NCBI RefSeq assembly: GCF_000716875.1
Contig: NZ_JNWQ01000030.1
Location: 11,488-75,487 of the forward strand
DNA from: Streptomyces novaecaesareae
GTDB taxonomy: Bacteria; Actinomycetota; Actinomycetes; Streptomycetales; Streptomycetaceae
Length of the DNA stretch: 64,000 nucleotides
Direction of reading: 5' to 3'
Shown: positions 7,687 to 15,681 of the stretch, one piece after another
Numbering within the stretch: position 1 is the stretch's first letter
Layout of the letters: every line of letters starts with the position of its first letter
Translations under genes and position numbers: made by a program
The notes under the pieces: model-generated
Databases searched by the model: none
What the model was told of the DNA's origin: nothing
The model's input: only the letters and a program-made list of their open reading frames with translations

Positions 7687-8888
7687 CCCTGCGCCGCCAG
7701 ATCGCCACCGCCGTCGCCGCCATCTCCGTGCTGGTCGCGGTGGCCGTCGGCCTGCTGGTCCACCAGGCGATGATCCGTCAGCACGTCGACCAAGCCCGCG
7801 CCGCCGCCCTCTCCGCCCTCGACGCGTCGCTGGCCGGCTACGGCCGCGGTGAAGAACCAGCCGGCCGGGGCGCCACCCTGGACGACCCGGCCCTGCCCGA
7901 CCGGCTGCGCGCCCTCGCCTCCGGCGGCCGGCAGGGCTCACTGCTCGCGACCGACGGCGACGGCGAGTCCATGTGGGCGGCCGGCCCGGTGGAGCACGGG
8001 GTGCTCTCCGTCCGGGTCGACTTCGCCCAGGACCGGCAGGCCATCGCCGACCTGGACCGGATCATCCTGCTCACCGTCGTCGCCGCGGTCTTCACCACCG
8101 TGCTGGCCGGCGTGCTCGTCGCCGACCGGATCAGCCGCCGCCTGCGCACCGCGGCCGTCGCCGCCCGGGGCATCGCCGCCGGCGGGACGGACACCCGGAT
8201 CGGCGAACTCGTCGACGGCAAGGACGAGGTCGCCGACCTCGCCGCCGCCGTCGACCTGATGTCCCGCACCCTGCACCGCCGCCTGGCCGACGAACAGCGC
8301 TTCACCGCGGACGTCGCCCACGAACTGCGCACCCCGCTGACCGGCCTGGTCACCGCCGCCGAGCTGCTGCCGCCCGGCCGCCCCACCGAACTCGTCCGGA
8401 ACCGGGTCCAGGCCCTGCGCGGCCTGGTCGAGGACCTCCTGGAGGTCTCCCGCCTGGACGCGGACGCCGAGGCCCCCGACCTCTCCGCCATCCCCCTGGA
8501 ACGCGCCGTACGCCGGACCGTCTCCCTCACCGGACTGGACGTCACCGTCGAGGTCGCCGCCGACCTCCGGGTCCGCACCGACCTGCGCCGGCTCGACCGC
8601 ATCCTCGGCAACCTGCTCATCAACGCCCACCGCCACGGCGCCGCCCCGGTCCACCTCCACGTCGACGGCCGCCGCATCACCGTCCGCGACCACGGCCCCG
8701 GCTACCCCGACGACCTCCTCCGCCACGGCCCCCAACGCTTCCGCACCAACGCCCCCGAACGCGGCCGCGGCCACGGCCTCGGCCTCACCATCGCCACCGG
8801 CCACGCCCGCGTCATCGGCGCCGCCCTCACCTTCACCAACCACCCCACCGGCGGCGCCACCGCCACCCTCACCCTCCCCCCGGACTGA
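7683..8888 (+). CDS. Sensor histidine kinase, CseC-like
   Basis: A 401-residue membrane kinase. Two transmembrane helices (near residues 8-28 and 125-147) flank an extracytoplasmic sensor of about 100 residues. A HAMP domain is followed by the HisKA box VAHELRTPLTG and an ATPase domain with N-box LGNLLINAHRHG and G-boxes DHGPGYP and GHGLGL. The ATG overlaps the stop of the regulator gene, so the two form a standard pair. An inverted repeat just downstream closes the operon. A role in envelope sensing is inferred from the CseC-like order and the adjacent sortase genes. Confidence 0.92.
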   Translation: MTLRRQIATAVAAISVLVAVAVGLLVHQAMIRQHVDQARAAALSALDASLAGYGRGEEPAGRGATLDDPALPDRLRALASGGRQGSLLATDGDGESMWAAGPVEHGVLSVRVDFAQDRQAIADLDRIILLTVVAAVFTTVLAGVLVADRISRRLRTAAVAARGIAAGGTDTRIGELVDGKDEVADLAAAVDLMSRTLHRRLADEQRFTADVAHELRTPLTGLVTAAELLPPGRPTELVRNRVQALRGLVEDLLEVSRLDADAEAPDLSAIPLERAVRRTVSLTGLDVTVEVAADLRVRTDLRRLDRILGNLLINAHRHGAAPVHLHVDGRRITVRDHGPGYPDDLLRHGPQRFRTNAPERGRGHGLGLTIATGHARVIGAALTFTNHPTGGATATLTLPPD

Positions 8889-8909
8889 CCCCAGCCCCGG
8901 GAAAAGGGC

Positions 8910-8955
8910 CGGCGCCGTCGACCCCGCCGCACGAGCGGCGGGGTCGACGGCGCCG
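8910..8955. terminator. Strong bidirectional terminator
   Basis: A 20-bp perfect stem (8910-8929 with 8936-8955) around a 6-nt loop lies between the convergent kinase gene and the secreted repeat protein gene. Confidence 0.8.
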
Positions 8956-8972
8956 TGGGACGGGCCTGGACG

Positions 8973-10463
8973 TCAGGCGATGTAACCCTGCAGGTCGACG
9001 ATCACGTCGGCCGAACCGGCGTGGTTGTAGACCGCGATGTTGCCGTTGGCGTCCACCGGCACCAGGGCGAGGTTCGGCACCGTGGCCCCCGGGGTGACGT
9101 TGACGGTCGACGCCTCGGTCCACGGAGTCCCGGGCCCGTAGACCTTCAGCCAGCTGGGCTCCGTCGCGTTGGTCGCGGTCAGGTTCACGAGGACCGCCGA
9201 GACTCCGTCCGGCACTCCGGCGGCACCCCGCACCTTGACCGTCAGCCTGCCGTCGGCCCCCAGGGCCTGGTGTGACTCCCGGGTGTCCGCCAGCCGGGTC
9301 GGCGCGGAGGTGAGCACGCCCTTGGTGTCCCCGAGGAAGTATGGCGAGGCGTAGTAGCCCTGGATGTCGACGATGAGGTGAACGGACCCGACGTGGTTGT
9401 AGAGCGTGATGGTGCCGTCCGCGTTGATGGGGGCGGTGACCTGGTTGGTGACGGTCCGGCCGGCCTCGAAGTTGAGGCTGGAGGTACGCGGGGGCACGGT
9501 GCTCGGGGTGGCCGTGACGTAGCTGTTCTCGGTGCCCTCCGTCGCGGTGAGGTTGACGACCGCAATCTCGGCCTTGTCGGGGAGCTTCCCGGGACCGCGG
9601 ACCGGAACGGTGATGATCTGGTTCGGCCCCACCGCGTGGTTGACGCCCCCGGTGCCGTTCCGGGTGTCGAGGGCCCGGACGTTGCTGTCCGCCACACCCA
9701 TCCGAACCGACGCGCTCCGGGGCTGGGGCGTGTAGTACCCGGCGATGTCGACGACCAGGTCGACGTTCCCCGCGTTGTTGCGGAACGAGACCGTACCGTC
9801 CTCCGCGACCGGCAGCAGTACGGCGTTGGCGACATCGTGACCAGGAGTCGCGTTGACGTTCGACGCCGTCGGCGGCTCCCCACCGGGGAAGGCGGTGATG
9901 TGCGTGGCCTGGGTGGCGTTGGTCGCGGTCAGGTTGAGCAGGACGCCGGTGACCTTCCGGTCGGTCGGCACCCCGGAGACGCCGACGACCTGCAGCGTGA
10001 GCACCTCTCCGGGGCCGACCGGCTTGACCGGCGCCCCCACACCGCTGCGGGTGTCCAGGAAGCGGGTCGGGTAATAGAGCGGCACGTAGGTGCTGCCGAC
10101 CGTGACGGACCGCGACGTCGCCCCGGTTCGCCCCTGCTCGTCGGTGATCGTGTGGGTCACCGTGTACGTGCCGGGCGCGACGTACTCGTGCAGGTTGCGA
10201 GACGAGTTCGCGGCCACGTCGACCACCGTGCCGTCACCGAAGTCGACGGTGTTCCCGGTGATCGGGGACGTCGTCTCCGCGGCACCGACGGTGCTGGCGT
10301 TCACCCGCAACGACCGGTCCGCTTCGGCGTACCCCGGCTGGGGCACGGTGACGTCGAGGTTCGGAGTGATCGTGGATTCGGCGTAGGCCGAGGAGGCCAG
10401 CGGCAGCCCACTGGCGACGGACAGGACGAGGACAACACCAGCTACCACGCGTGCGCTACGCAC
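8973..10463 (-). CDS. Secreted PKD-like protein with three ~130-residue repeats
   Basis: A 496-residue exported protein. A signal peptide (VAGVVLVLSVASGLPLASSAYAE) precedes a PKD-like domain with VDFGDGT and YTVTHTITD. Three tandem copies of an actinobacterial repeat follow. Each starts near LDTR/LADTR, contains LLNLTATNATQ-like and N-x-x-PG segments, and ends VVDIAGYY, VDIQGYY or VDLQGYI. GTG at 10463 is chosen because GGGAGG lies just upstream; an earlier in-frame start lacks this. The repeat family is common in secreted actinobacterial proteins, and its ligand is not known to me. The gene is monocistronic with a hairpin after it. Confidence 0.85.
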   Translation of the reverse strand: MRSARVVAGVVLVLSVASGLPLASSAYAESTITPNLDVTVPQPGYAEADRSLRVNASTVGAAETTSPITGNTVDFGDGTVVDVAANSSRNLHEYVAPGTYTVTHTITDEQGRTGATSRSVTVGSTYVPLYYPTRFLDTRSGVGAPVKPVGPGEVLTLQVVGVSGVPTDRKVTGVLLNLTATNATQATHITAFPGGEPPTASNVNATPGHDVANAVLLPVAEDGTVSFRNNAGNVDLVVDIAGYYTPQPRSASVRMGVADSNVRALDTRNGTGGVNHAVGPNQIITVPVRGPGKLPDKAEIAVVNLTATEGTENSYVTATPSTVPPRTSSLNFEAGRTVTNQVTAPINADGTITLYNHVGSVHLIVDIQGYYASPYFLGDTKGVLTSAPTRLADTRESHQALGADGRLTVKVRGAAGVPDGVSAVLVNLTATNATEPSWLKVYGPGTPWTEASTVNVTPGATVPNLALVPVDANGNIAVYNHAGSADVIVDLQGYIA

Positions 10464-10571
10464 GGTTCCCTCCCAAGTGATCTGGTTACGACTTTGGATC
10501 TTGCCAGACCGCCACGACAATCCCATGGGATTTCAAAGACGTCCCCAAGACCTCGCACCGCCCCCAATGCC

Positions 10572-10607
10572 GAAGGGCCGGCCCGACATCCGTCGGACCG
10601 GCCCTTC
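10572..10607. terminator. Hairpin beside tRNA-Thr remnant
   Basis: GAAGGGCCGG pairs with CCGGCCCTTC, with an inner stem CCGAC/GTCGG. On the minus strand it directly follows the 3'-tRNA-like sequence at 10620, as expected for the original tRNA-Thr terminator. Confidence 0.6.
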
Positions 10608-10619
10608 CCGTTCTGCTCT

Positions 10620-10663
10620 GAGCCCCCTGCCGGGTTCGAACCGACGACCCCCGCTTCACAAGA
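10620..10663 (-). other. Third att-like copy: 3' part of tRNA-Thr
   Basis: This 44-bp stretch matches the att core at 13188-13231 and 28337-28380 with two substitutions, both T to C on the plus strand. It spans the T arm, 3' acceptor and part of the anticodon arm of tRNA-Thr, but has no 5' half, so it is not a functional tRNA. It marks the left boundary of the whole mobile island. Confidence 0.8.
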
Positions 10664-10802
10664 GCAGCCGTCCGCCACCCGGCGTGACCTGGGGCGCGCC
10701 TACCCTGCCGGTTCCCTGCCCACCGCACCGCCGGCGCCCGCAACTGACGCCACGTACCGTCCGATCTGGCACGCCTGTGGCACAACCCCGCCGGGTTGGG
10801 CC

Positions 10803-11000
10803 CTACCGGCGGAGCATCCGTTCGTAGATCACCAGAAACTGGGCAACGAAGCCAGATGCTTCAGTTGCAGTGGCGTGATCCGTACAAACGAGCACGACAC
10901 CCGCGACGAGCGCCAGGGAGTAGGTCGCCCCGCTCACCCACCAGGGGGTAGACGTGGGGCCAGCGCCAGCCACCTGGACGCCTGCGTAATGGTCTTCCAT
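10803..11000 (-). CDS. Small membrane protein, hypothetical
   Basis: A 65-residue candidate product with two hydrophobic stretches (WWVSGATYSLALVAGVVLVC and SGFVAQFLVIYERML). AGAGGA lies upstream of the ATG at a slightly long spacing. It lies inside the att-flanked remnant. I do not recognise it; a holin-like or spread-like membrane peptide is possible. Size and lack of a coupled neighbour keep confidence low. Confidence 0.42.
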   Translation of the reverse strand: MEDHYAGVQVAGAGPTSTPWWVSGATYSLALVAGVVLVCTDHATATEASGFVAQFLVIYERMLRR

Positions 11001-11182
11001 ACTGGATGCGGTCCTCTCTTGACACGGGGACGGGCCGCGAGAGGCCACCTGTCGTTTCCAGGCGCACGGGTGGCCTCACCGCTGATTTCAGAGCGGTCGA
11101 TTCGCGTATTGCAGTGAGTCAATGTTGACCGGCAGTAGACTCCTTTGCAAATTCCCAGCTGAGAGGGCATAAGAGGCGCCAG

Positions 11183-11205
11183 ATATGCCAACTTAGTTGG
11201 CATAT
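11183..11205. promoter_or_regulatory. Perfect 23-bp palindrome, probable operator
   Basis: ATATGCCAAC-TTA-GTTGGCATAT is a perfect 10+3+10 inverted repeat in a gene-free stretch. It has the size and symmetry of a GntR- or MarR-type operator. No regulator gene lies within the small segment that holds it. Confidence 0.5.
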
Positions 11206-11263
11206 GGAACGCGACGTCTTAAGTCTGCCCGGCGTCGCCGACAGCGGACCGACCCACCTCCTC

Positions 11264-11551
11264 GCCTAACTCGTCTACTCGCCTAACTCGTCTACTCCTC
11301 TAACTTGCTAGCGTGCGTGCACGCTTGCTTGCTTGCCAGCGCGCTTGACTTGCATGCGTGCTCGCTTGACTTGCACGCCAGCGCGCCGACTTGCGACCCT
11401 GCCACCTCGCGCCACTTCACTTCCATCCTTCCAATCGTTTCAACGTTCTCCCGATTCACTCCTTCCGGCATTCCCAACCTCGCCCCTTCCGGTATTCCCA
11501 TCTCCAATCGTTTCAACGTTCTCCCGATTCACCCCTTCCGGCATTCCCAAC
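11264..11551. repeat. Low-complexity and direct-repeat tract
   Basis: From 11001 to 12144 (1.1 kb) I find no convincing gene. The tract holds two tandem copies of the 17-mer CGCCTAACTCGTCTACT (11264-11297). After it come runs of GCTTGCTTGC and CTTGACTTGC units, then two 48-bp direct repeats (11431-11478 and 11504-11551) differing at one base. Composition is clearly more AT-rich than the flanks. It may be a degraded origin or transfer region. Confidence 0.6.
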
Positions 11552-12106
11552 TCCAATCCGGAGTTCTTCCAGGTCGTCCAGCCTCAGCCGCTCGATCGCC
11601 CGTTGATGCTGGGGTTTGCGTCGAGGTGCGTCGATACCAGGGCGGTGGAGCGGTTTTGGCCGGTGTCCTGCCTGGTCTGGGGTCGAGCATGATCGGGGGG
11701 CCGTAAGCTGTTGCGACTCGGTCAGGGCTTCTGGGCCTGACCGCAATTTGGCCGAGTGGCCCCCGTTCTTGCTCGACTCGGGTCCCGAGCCGGGTAGGTG
11801 GGTAAAACCGTGGAGCCGTCCGCCCCCAGCCACGACGGGCTCTAACCTCGGCTACCCTCCCGGCCGCACGTTCGACGTGCACGGCCGGCCGCCGACGGAG
11901 CGGGGCGGAGACGGGAGCGACGGCGAGCGGCAGGGCCGCGCGCTGGCGCGCTGTGCGCGCCCTTGAACCCGTAGAGAAGATTTTTACTCACCCACCTTCC
12001 CCCGCTTCCTCCTTCTCGCACCCCTCCACCTCTGCCCTTTTGCCTCTGGCTGAACTGGCCCGGCTGGCCGCTTCTCCGCGTTCTTGCCGATCCGCACGTG
12101 GGCATG

Positions 12107-12120
12107 CTGACCGTGGTCAG
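12107..12120. promoter_or_regulatory. Palindrome before NERD gene
   Basis: CTGACC-GT-GGTCAG is a perfect inverted repeat ending 24 bp before the NERD gene start. A repressor site overlapping the promoter or leader is plausible. Confidence 0.35.
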
Positions 12121-12144
12121 GAAGCGCATGCCGGAGGGGGACGC

Positions 12145-13089
12145 ATGACAGCGCTGGTGGTCAAGCCTTGGCGGGTGCCGGGAAAGGAGCGGCTCTACGT
12201 CAACAAGGCTGGCGCCCGCGGCGATTCGGTGGCCTGGCTGGACTGCAAGTCCGGCGTCGTCACGGTCGAGCTCCCGGAGTTCGAGGAGTCTGCGCTGGTC
12301 AAGGTCGAAGAGTGGTGCCGGTCCTTCGGCGGTCACGTGCCGCCGCGCACCGTCCGGCATCGCGGAGAGAAGAACCCACCTTCGAAGGTGGTCCCGGCAC
12401 GGGTGCCGCAGCCTCGCACGGAGGTCCCGTTCCTGCCTCCGATGCGTGCGGAGGACGACCTTTCCCGGAACCTGCCCGGCGCTGGGCTGGAGAGCCTGGT
12501 CCGCGAGGGCGAGGAGCGGTACGGGCTGCTCGTCCGCCTCGCCGCCAGGCTCTCCCGCCAGCGCCTCGGTGATTCGAGCACGCTGCGCGGACTGGAGGGC
12601 GAGCAGATCGTCGGGGCCCGGCTGGAATCGCTCAGGGCCTCCGGCTGGAAGCTCCTGCACGGGGTGCCGCTGCCGTCCGGCTCCGACATCGACCACGTGG
12701 TGATCGGCCCGCCGGGCGTCTTCACGGTCAACTCGAAGCACCACCCGGGCGCCACCGTGTGGGTCGGCGACAAGGTCGTGAAGGTCAACCGCAACGGCTA
12801 CCCGTACGTGGAGAACTCCGAGTTCGAGGCGAGCCGTACCGCCCGGCTGCTCACCGAGTGGTGCGGCTTCGAGGTGCCCGTCCACCCCGTCATCGCCGTC
12901 GTCGGCGCCCGGAGGATCACCCTCGGCACGACCCCGGCGGTGACCGTCATCGACGGCGAACAGATCGCCGACGTCCTGCCCGCCCGCTCCGCGGTGCTGT
13001 CCCCGACCAGGGTGGACCGGGTCTTCACCATCGCCCGCCACCGCTACGTCTGGAGCCAGATAGGCAAGCGCGGCCGGAAGACCCGCTGA
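12145..13089 (+). CDS. NERD-domain (nuclease-related) protein
   Basis: A 314-residue protein. The C-terminal half (about 145-260) is a NERD domain, a relative of restriction-endonuclease folds. It has GLEGEQIVGARLESL, the acidic strand SDIDHVVIGPPGVFTVNSK and the following Lys/Glu-containing helix. The N-terminal 140 residues are not recognised. GGAGGGGG precedes ATG at 12145. Such proteins are frequent in mobile elements and are thought to act on nucleic acids; a role in plasmid processing or defence is a guess. It is the only large gene in the small att-flanked segment. Confidence 0.8.
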   Translation: MTALVVKPWRVPGKERLYVNKAGARGDSVAWLDCKSGVVTVELPEFEESALVKVEEWCRSFGGHVPPRTVRHRGEKNPPSKVVPARVPQPRTEVPFLPPMRAEDDLSRNLPGAGLESLVREGEERYGLLVRLAARLSRQRLGDSSTLRGLEGEQIVGARLESLRASGWKLLHGVPLPSGSDIDHVVIGPPGVFTVNSKHHPGATVWVGDKVVKVNRNGYPYVENSEFEASRTARLLTEWCGFEVPVHPVIAVVGARRITLGTTPAVTVIDGEQIADVLPARSAVLSPTRVDRVFTIARHRYVWSQIGKRGRKTR

Positions 13090-13187
13090 CCCCGGCCCGC
13101 CCGCGGCACGCCCCAAGTCCGCACCCCCGCAACGACGAAGGGCCGGCCCGCCCGGGATCACCCCGGCGAACTGGCCCTCCGTACGAC

Positions 13188-13231
13188 GAGCCCCCTGTCG
13201 GGTTCGAACCGACGACCCCCGCTTTACAAGA
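13188..13231. repeat. attL: 44-bp direct repeat
   Basis: Identical over 44 bp to 28337-28380 inside the intact tRNA-Thr gene; the flanking bases differ on both sides. It is the left boundary of the 15.1 kb AICE and the right boundary of the integrase-less segment. Confidence 0.93.
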
Positions 13232-13327
13232 TCAAACGTGATCGTCGGGGACCGGCCCGAACGCATCCCGTCCGCCAGCGCCGAGTGTTCACGGGGACGC
13301 GCGGGTGTGTCGGCGTCCAGGCGTGTT

Positions 13328-13347
13328 GATGTCAGGAAGCGATGTCA
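13328..13347 (+). repeat. Paired GATGTCA repeats, candidate integrase arm sites (left)
   Basis: GATGTCA at 13328 and 13341, 13 bp apart, start 97 bp inside attL. The same pair with the same 13-bp spacing and orientation occurs near attR (28248, 28261). Confidence 0.55.
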
Positions 13348-13385
13348 GCATCACACCTTCACCGGCCCCAGCGGAGCGCCCATAC

Positions 13386-13424
13386 GGCCCGGGCCCGACA
13401 GCGATTCGCTGTCGGGCCCGGGCC
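13386..13424 (+). terminator. Long hairpin with U-tract
   Basis: A 19-bp perfect inverted repeat (GGCCCGGGCCCGACAGCGA and its complement) around one central base is followed on plus by CTTTTTG. It lies just after the end of the minus-strand glycosyltransferase gene and insulates the element's left end. The U-tract favours termination of plus-strand transcripts entering from the NERD side. Confidence 0.75.
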
Positions 13425-13439
13425 TTTTTGCGGTTCGGC

Positions 13440-14192
13440 TCACACGTCGACACGCCAGCCATCGAGCGCTGCGAGCACCCGCGCCCGCGCCTCGATGACC
13501 GCCATCCGCGCAGTCCTCTCGCCCTCATGGACGTGAGCGCTGGACGCAGTGCTCTGCCCCGGCCACTTGCGGTACAGAAGGCCAGTCTCGGCCGAGAACC
13601 AACCCCGGCTGACCGCGTTCAGCGCCATGAGAATCCCGGTGTCCTCGCTCGCTGGCAGGGCCATCCATCCGCCAAGGGCGAGCACGAGGTCACGCCGCGC
13701 ACATAGGGTCGCCGGGTGGACCTGGGCACGGAAGTCGTGCGCCTTCCAGTGCTCAAGGACGGCCCCGCGCTCAATCGGCCCCTCCGGGGGGTCCTGGTCG
13801 AATCCCACAGTCGAGCCATCTGGAAGCAGATCAAGCACCCGCGACGTCGACCAGCAGATTCCGGGCCGCTGAAGTGCTGCAAGGTCCCGCGCGAGCGTGC
13901 CCTCCACCAACATGTCGTCGGCGTCCAGCACCTTGACGTACTGCCCGGTTGCCCGGGAAAGGGCCATCGTGCGAGCCACGCCAGCCCGGCCGTGCCGCCC
14001 CTGCCCAAAGGTGATGCGAGGGTCATCCGGCACGTGGGGAGCGACGGTGTCGGTCTCCCCGTCCTCCTGAATGACCCACTGCCAGTCCCAGCCTTCCGGC
14101 AACTCCTGGGCCAGCAGCGACTTGTAGGCGTCCGGCAGGTAGGACGCGGACGGCCCGTGAACGGCCGTGATGACGGAGATGACGTGGGTCAT
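13440..14192 (-). CDS. Family 2 glycosyltransferase (AICE cargo)
   Basis: A 250-residue soluble enzyme with the GT-A fold signature. It has a start strand VISVITAVHGPS, a helix SLLAQ, nucleotide-binding QEDGETD, a metal-binding DxD-like VKVLDADD, and a distal AETGLLYRKWPGQS. No membrane segment is visible. ATG at 14192 lies 2 bp after the GntR stop, so the two genes form an operon; an in-frame GTG at 14201 is an alternative. Acceptor and donor are unknown. In a mobile element it is probably cargo that alters a surface glycan or a small molecule. Confidence 0.82.
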   Translation of the reverse strand: MTHVISVITAVHGPSASYLPDAYKSLLAQELPEGWDWQWVIQEDGETDTVAPHVPDDPRITFGQGRHGRAGVARTMALSRATGQYVKVLDADDMLVEGTLARDLAALQRPGICWSTSRVLDLLPDGSTVGFDQDPPEGPIERGAVLEHWKAHDFRAQVHPATLCARRDLVLALGGWMALPASEDTGILMALNAVSRGWFSAETGLLYRKWPGQSTASSAHVHEGERTARMAVIEARARVLAALDGWRVDV

Positions 14193-14194
14193 GC

Positions 14195-14983
14195 TCACCA
14201 CCTTGTCAGCTTGGTCGTGAAGGTCAGTTCCGTTCGGTCGCCCGGCAGAACGACGTCGGCCACCTCTACCACTCGATCAGTCGTGTCGATGCCGACCTTG
14301 CGCAGGATGATTACGGACACGCCCGCCGGCAGGCCGAGCTCTTCGACCTCCTCCGGCGTGGGGGGCCGGGCCTGGAAGGTCTCCACGACCCGGTCCAGCT
14401 CGATACCTACGGTCCAGAGCTGATTCTGCGTCCCCCCGGGCCACGGCTCCTGATCTTCTCGCAGGAGGTCGGGGTTGCTGGCGATCATGTCGAGCACCAA
14501 GTACGACTGCGAGCGGTTGAGCGGGGTGCGCTCCTCCCGGTACCTCGTCCGGTACGTCCGCTGAAGCAGCGTCGCGCCCTCGGGGACCCCGAACATCCCT
14601 GCAAGCTCCGCCGTAGCGGGCACCTGCTCGTAACTCGCCTCGAAGACCAGATCGTTGATGGTTAGGCCCGTGTCCCGTTCGGTGGCCCCGGTCGTCAGTC
14701 GCTCAGCCTCGGACGCGCGCGCCCGATCCTTCTCCCATTGGTGCCGTGCGTTGTCCCGAACGACCCTGGTCGGCGCCTTCCGGACGAAGGTGCCCCGGCC
14801 GTGCTGCTTCTCGATCAGCCCCTCAGCGACCAAGACCCCCGTGGCCTGCCTGATGGTCGGAACACTCGTGTCGTACTGCTCAGCCAGAGCCGTCTCAGCG
14901 GGCAACCTCGTCCCCGGCTTGAGCTGACCTGCGCGGATCTCTTCTCGCAGGGCGTCTGCGATCCGCTCGTACTTCGTCGCCAT
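14195..14983 (-). CDS. GntR/HutC-family repressor (KorSA-like)
   Basis: A 262-residue regulator. The N-terminal winged helix (MATKYERIADALREEI...TRLPAETALAEQYDTSVPTIRQATGVL) is followed by a UTRA ligand-binding domain with RTYRTRYREERTPLNRSQSYL. GGTGGAG precedes the ATG. It is divergent from the transfer/replication genes, and the shared control region contains several TCCTC/GAGGA palindromes. By analogy with KorSA of pSAM2 it probably represses element excision, replication and transfer. Confidence 0.9.
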   Translation of the reverse strand: MATKYERIADALREEIRAGQLKPGTRLPAETALAEQYDTSVPTIRQATGVLVAEGLIEKQHGRGTFVRKAPTRVVRDNARHQWEKDRARASEAERLTTGATERDTGLTINDLVFEASYEQVPATAELAGMFGVPEGATLLQRTYRTRYREERTPLNRSQSYLVLDMIASNPDLLREDQEPWPGGTQNQLWTVGIELDRVVETFQARPPTPEEVEELGLPAGVSVIILRKVGIDTTDRVVEVADVVLPGDRTELTFTTKLTRW

Positions 14984-15026
14984 GGCGGCTCCACCATCCC
15001 TGGTTGCGTGACTCGCCCAGGATAAG

Positions 15027-15109
15027 TCCTCAAGAGGAGTTGACGACTCCCTGAGAGTCCGTCATAGTCATCTCAGCTCCTCAAGAGGAGTTGAGGACAA
15101 GTCCTCAAC
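15027..15109. promoter_or_regulatory. GntR operator array
   Basis: TCCTCAAGAGGA occurs at 15027-15038 and 15078-15089. A perfect palindrome GTTGAGGAC-AA-GTCCTCAAC spans 15090-15109. These sites lie between the gntR start and the rightward genes and overlap the candidate promoter at 15040, so binding there would block it. The rest of the 449-bp gap (to 15432) holds no obvious gene. Confidence 0.75.
15040..15068 (+). promoter_or_regulatory. Candidate promoter of AICE rightward operon
   Basis: TTGACG at 15040-15045 and CATAGT at 15063-15068 are separated by 17 bp and lie between the two GAGGA palindromes. The long leader to 15433 is unexplained. Confidence 0.5.
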
Positions 15110-15432
15110 ATGACTCTTGGGGCTTGCTTGACCTGCACAAACGCGCCCGGAGGGGTGGGGTGACAGCCCCCCGAAGGCAGCGCTCGACCTTTGAGAACTC
15201 AACAGAGTGCTTCACGACGGGGCTCGTCCCCGTCCCCGCGCGGACCGGGTGACGTCCGCACGTTTCGAGTGTCTTTGGTCCCCGATCCGCCCGCTCGTCG
15301 GTCGGGTCGGGGGTCATGGCTGCTCGTGATGTGACGAGTAGCTGGGCCCGCATGAGTCGGGCCGCCGCGCTCCCGGCCAAGGAACGCGCGGCGGCCCTGC
15401 GGGCTCACCCACCATCTGACGAGGTGAACCCA

Positions 15433-15681
15433 GTGAAACTGTACGTCGGAGGCCAGGAGGCGTTGACGCCCCTGGAGTTCATGGAGCTGGCGCTCGGCGT
15501 CGGCATCGACGTCGAGCTGTTCATCGGCAGCGAGGACGAGTCCGACGAGGACCGGGCGGTCCGGCTCGACGCCGCGCGGGACATCCTGCGGGACCTGGAC
15601 GGCCCGGCGGCCGGCTTCGGGTCCGCGCTGATGCACACCGCCGAGCGCTGCCGGGCACGGACCTGGAAGGCGGCGGCCTGA
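15433..15681 (+). CDS. Small acidic AICE protein, hypothetical
   Basis: An 82-residue protein beginning MKLYVGGQEALTPLEF and rich in Asp/Glu in the middle. GTG at 15433 is chosen because GAGGTG lies at the right distance; longer in-frame starts (15316, 15424) lack one. It is the first gene of the rightward operon, and its stop overlaps the WhiB-like start (TGATG). I do not recognise the family. Confidence 0.65.
   Translation: MKLYVGGQEALTPLEFMELALGVGIDVELFIGSEDESDEDRAVRLDAARDILRDLDGPAAGFGSALMHTAERCRARTWKAAA

Larger units (their letters stand above)
10664..13231. mobile_element. Integrase-less att-flanked segment (cis-mobilizable-like remnant)
   Basis: This 2.6 kb segment is bounded by att-like copies at 10620 and 13188 in the same orientation as those of the neighbouring 15 kb element. 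It carries a NERD-domain gene and a small membrane-protein gene but no integrase, Xis, replication or transfer gene. Its base composition in 11.1-12.1 kb is lower in GC and rich in short repeats. The layout fits a CIME (cis-mobilizable element) left by deletion of an earlier AICE; this reading is an inference from structure. Confidence 0.6.

Noticed and set aside
10620..10663. Second functional tRNA-Thr
   Set aside because: Only the 3' part is present; no 5' acceptor strand or D arm follows.
9378..11117. Long open frame of 579 codons on the plus strand
   Set aside because: It is antisense to the repeat-protein gene and then crosses the att remnant; the composition is that of a GC-rich shadow frame.
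11264..11551. CRISPR array
   Set aside because: Repeat lengths and spacings are irregular, only two long copies exist, and no cas genes are nearby.
11305..11706. Plus-strand frame of 133 codons as a gene
   Set aside because: It is generated by the repeat tract, with no ribosome-binding site and unusual residue composition.
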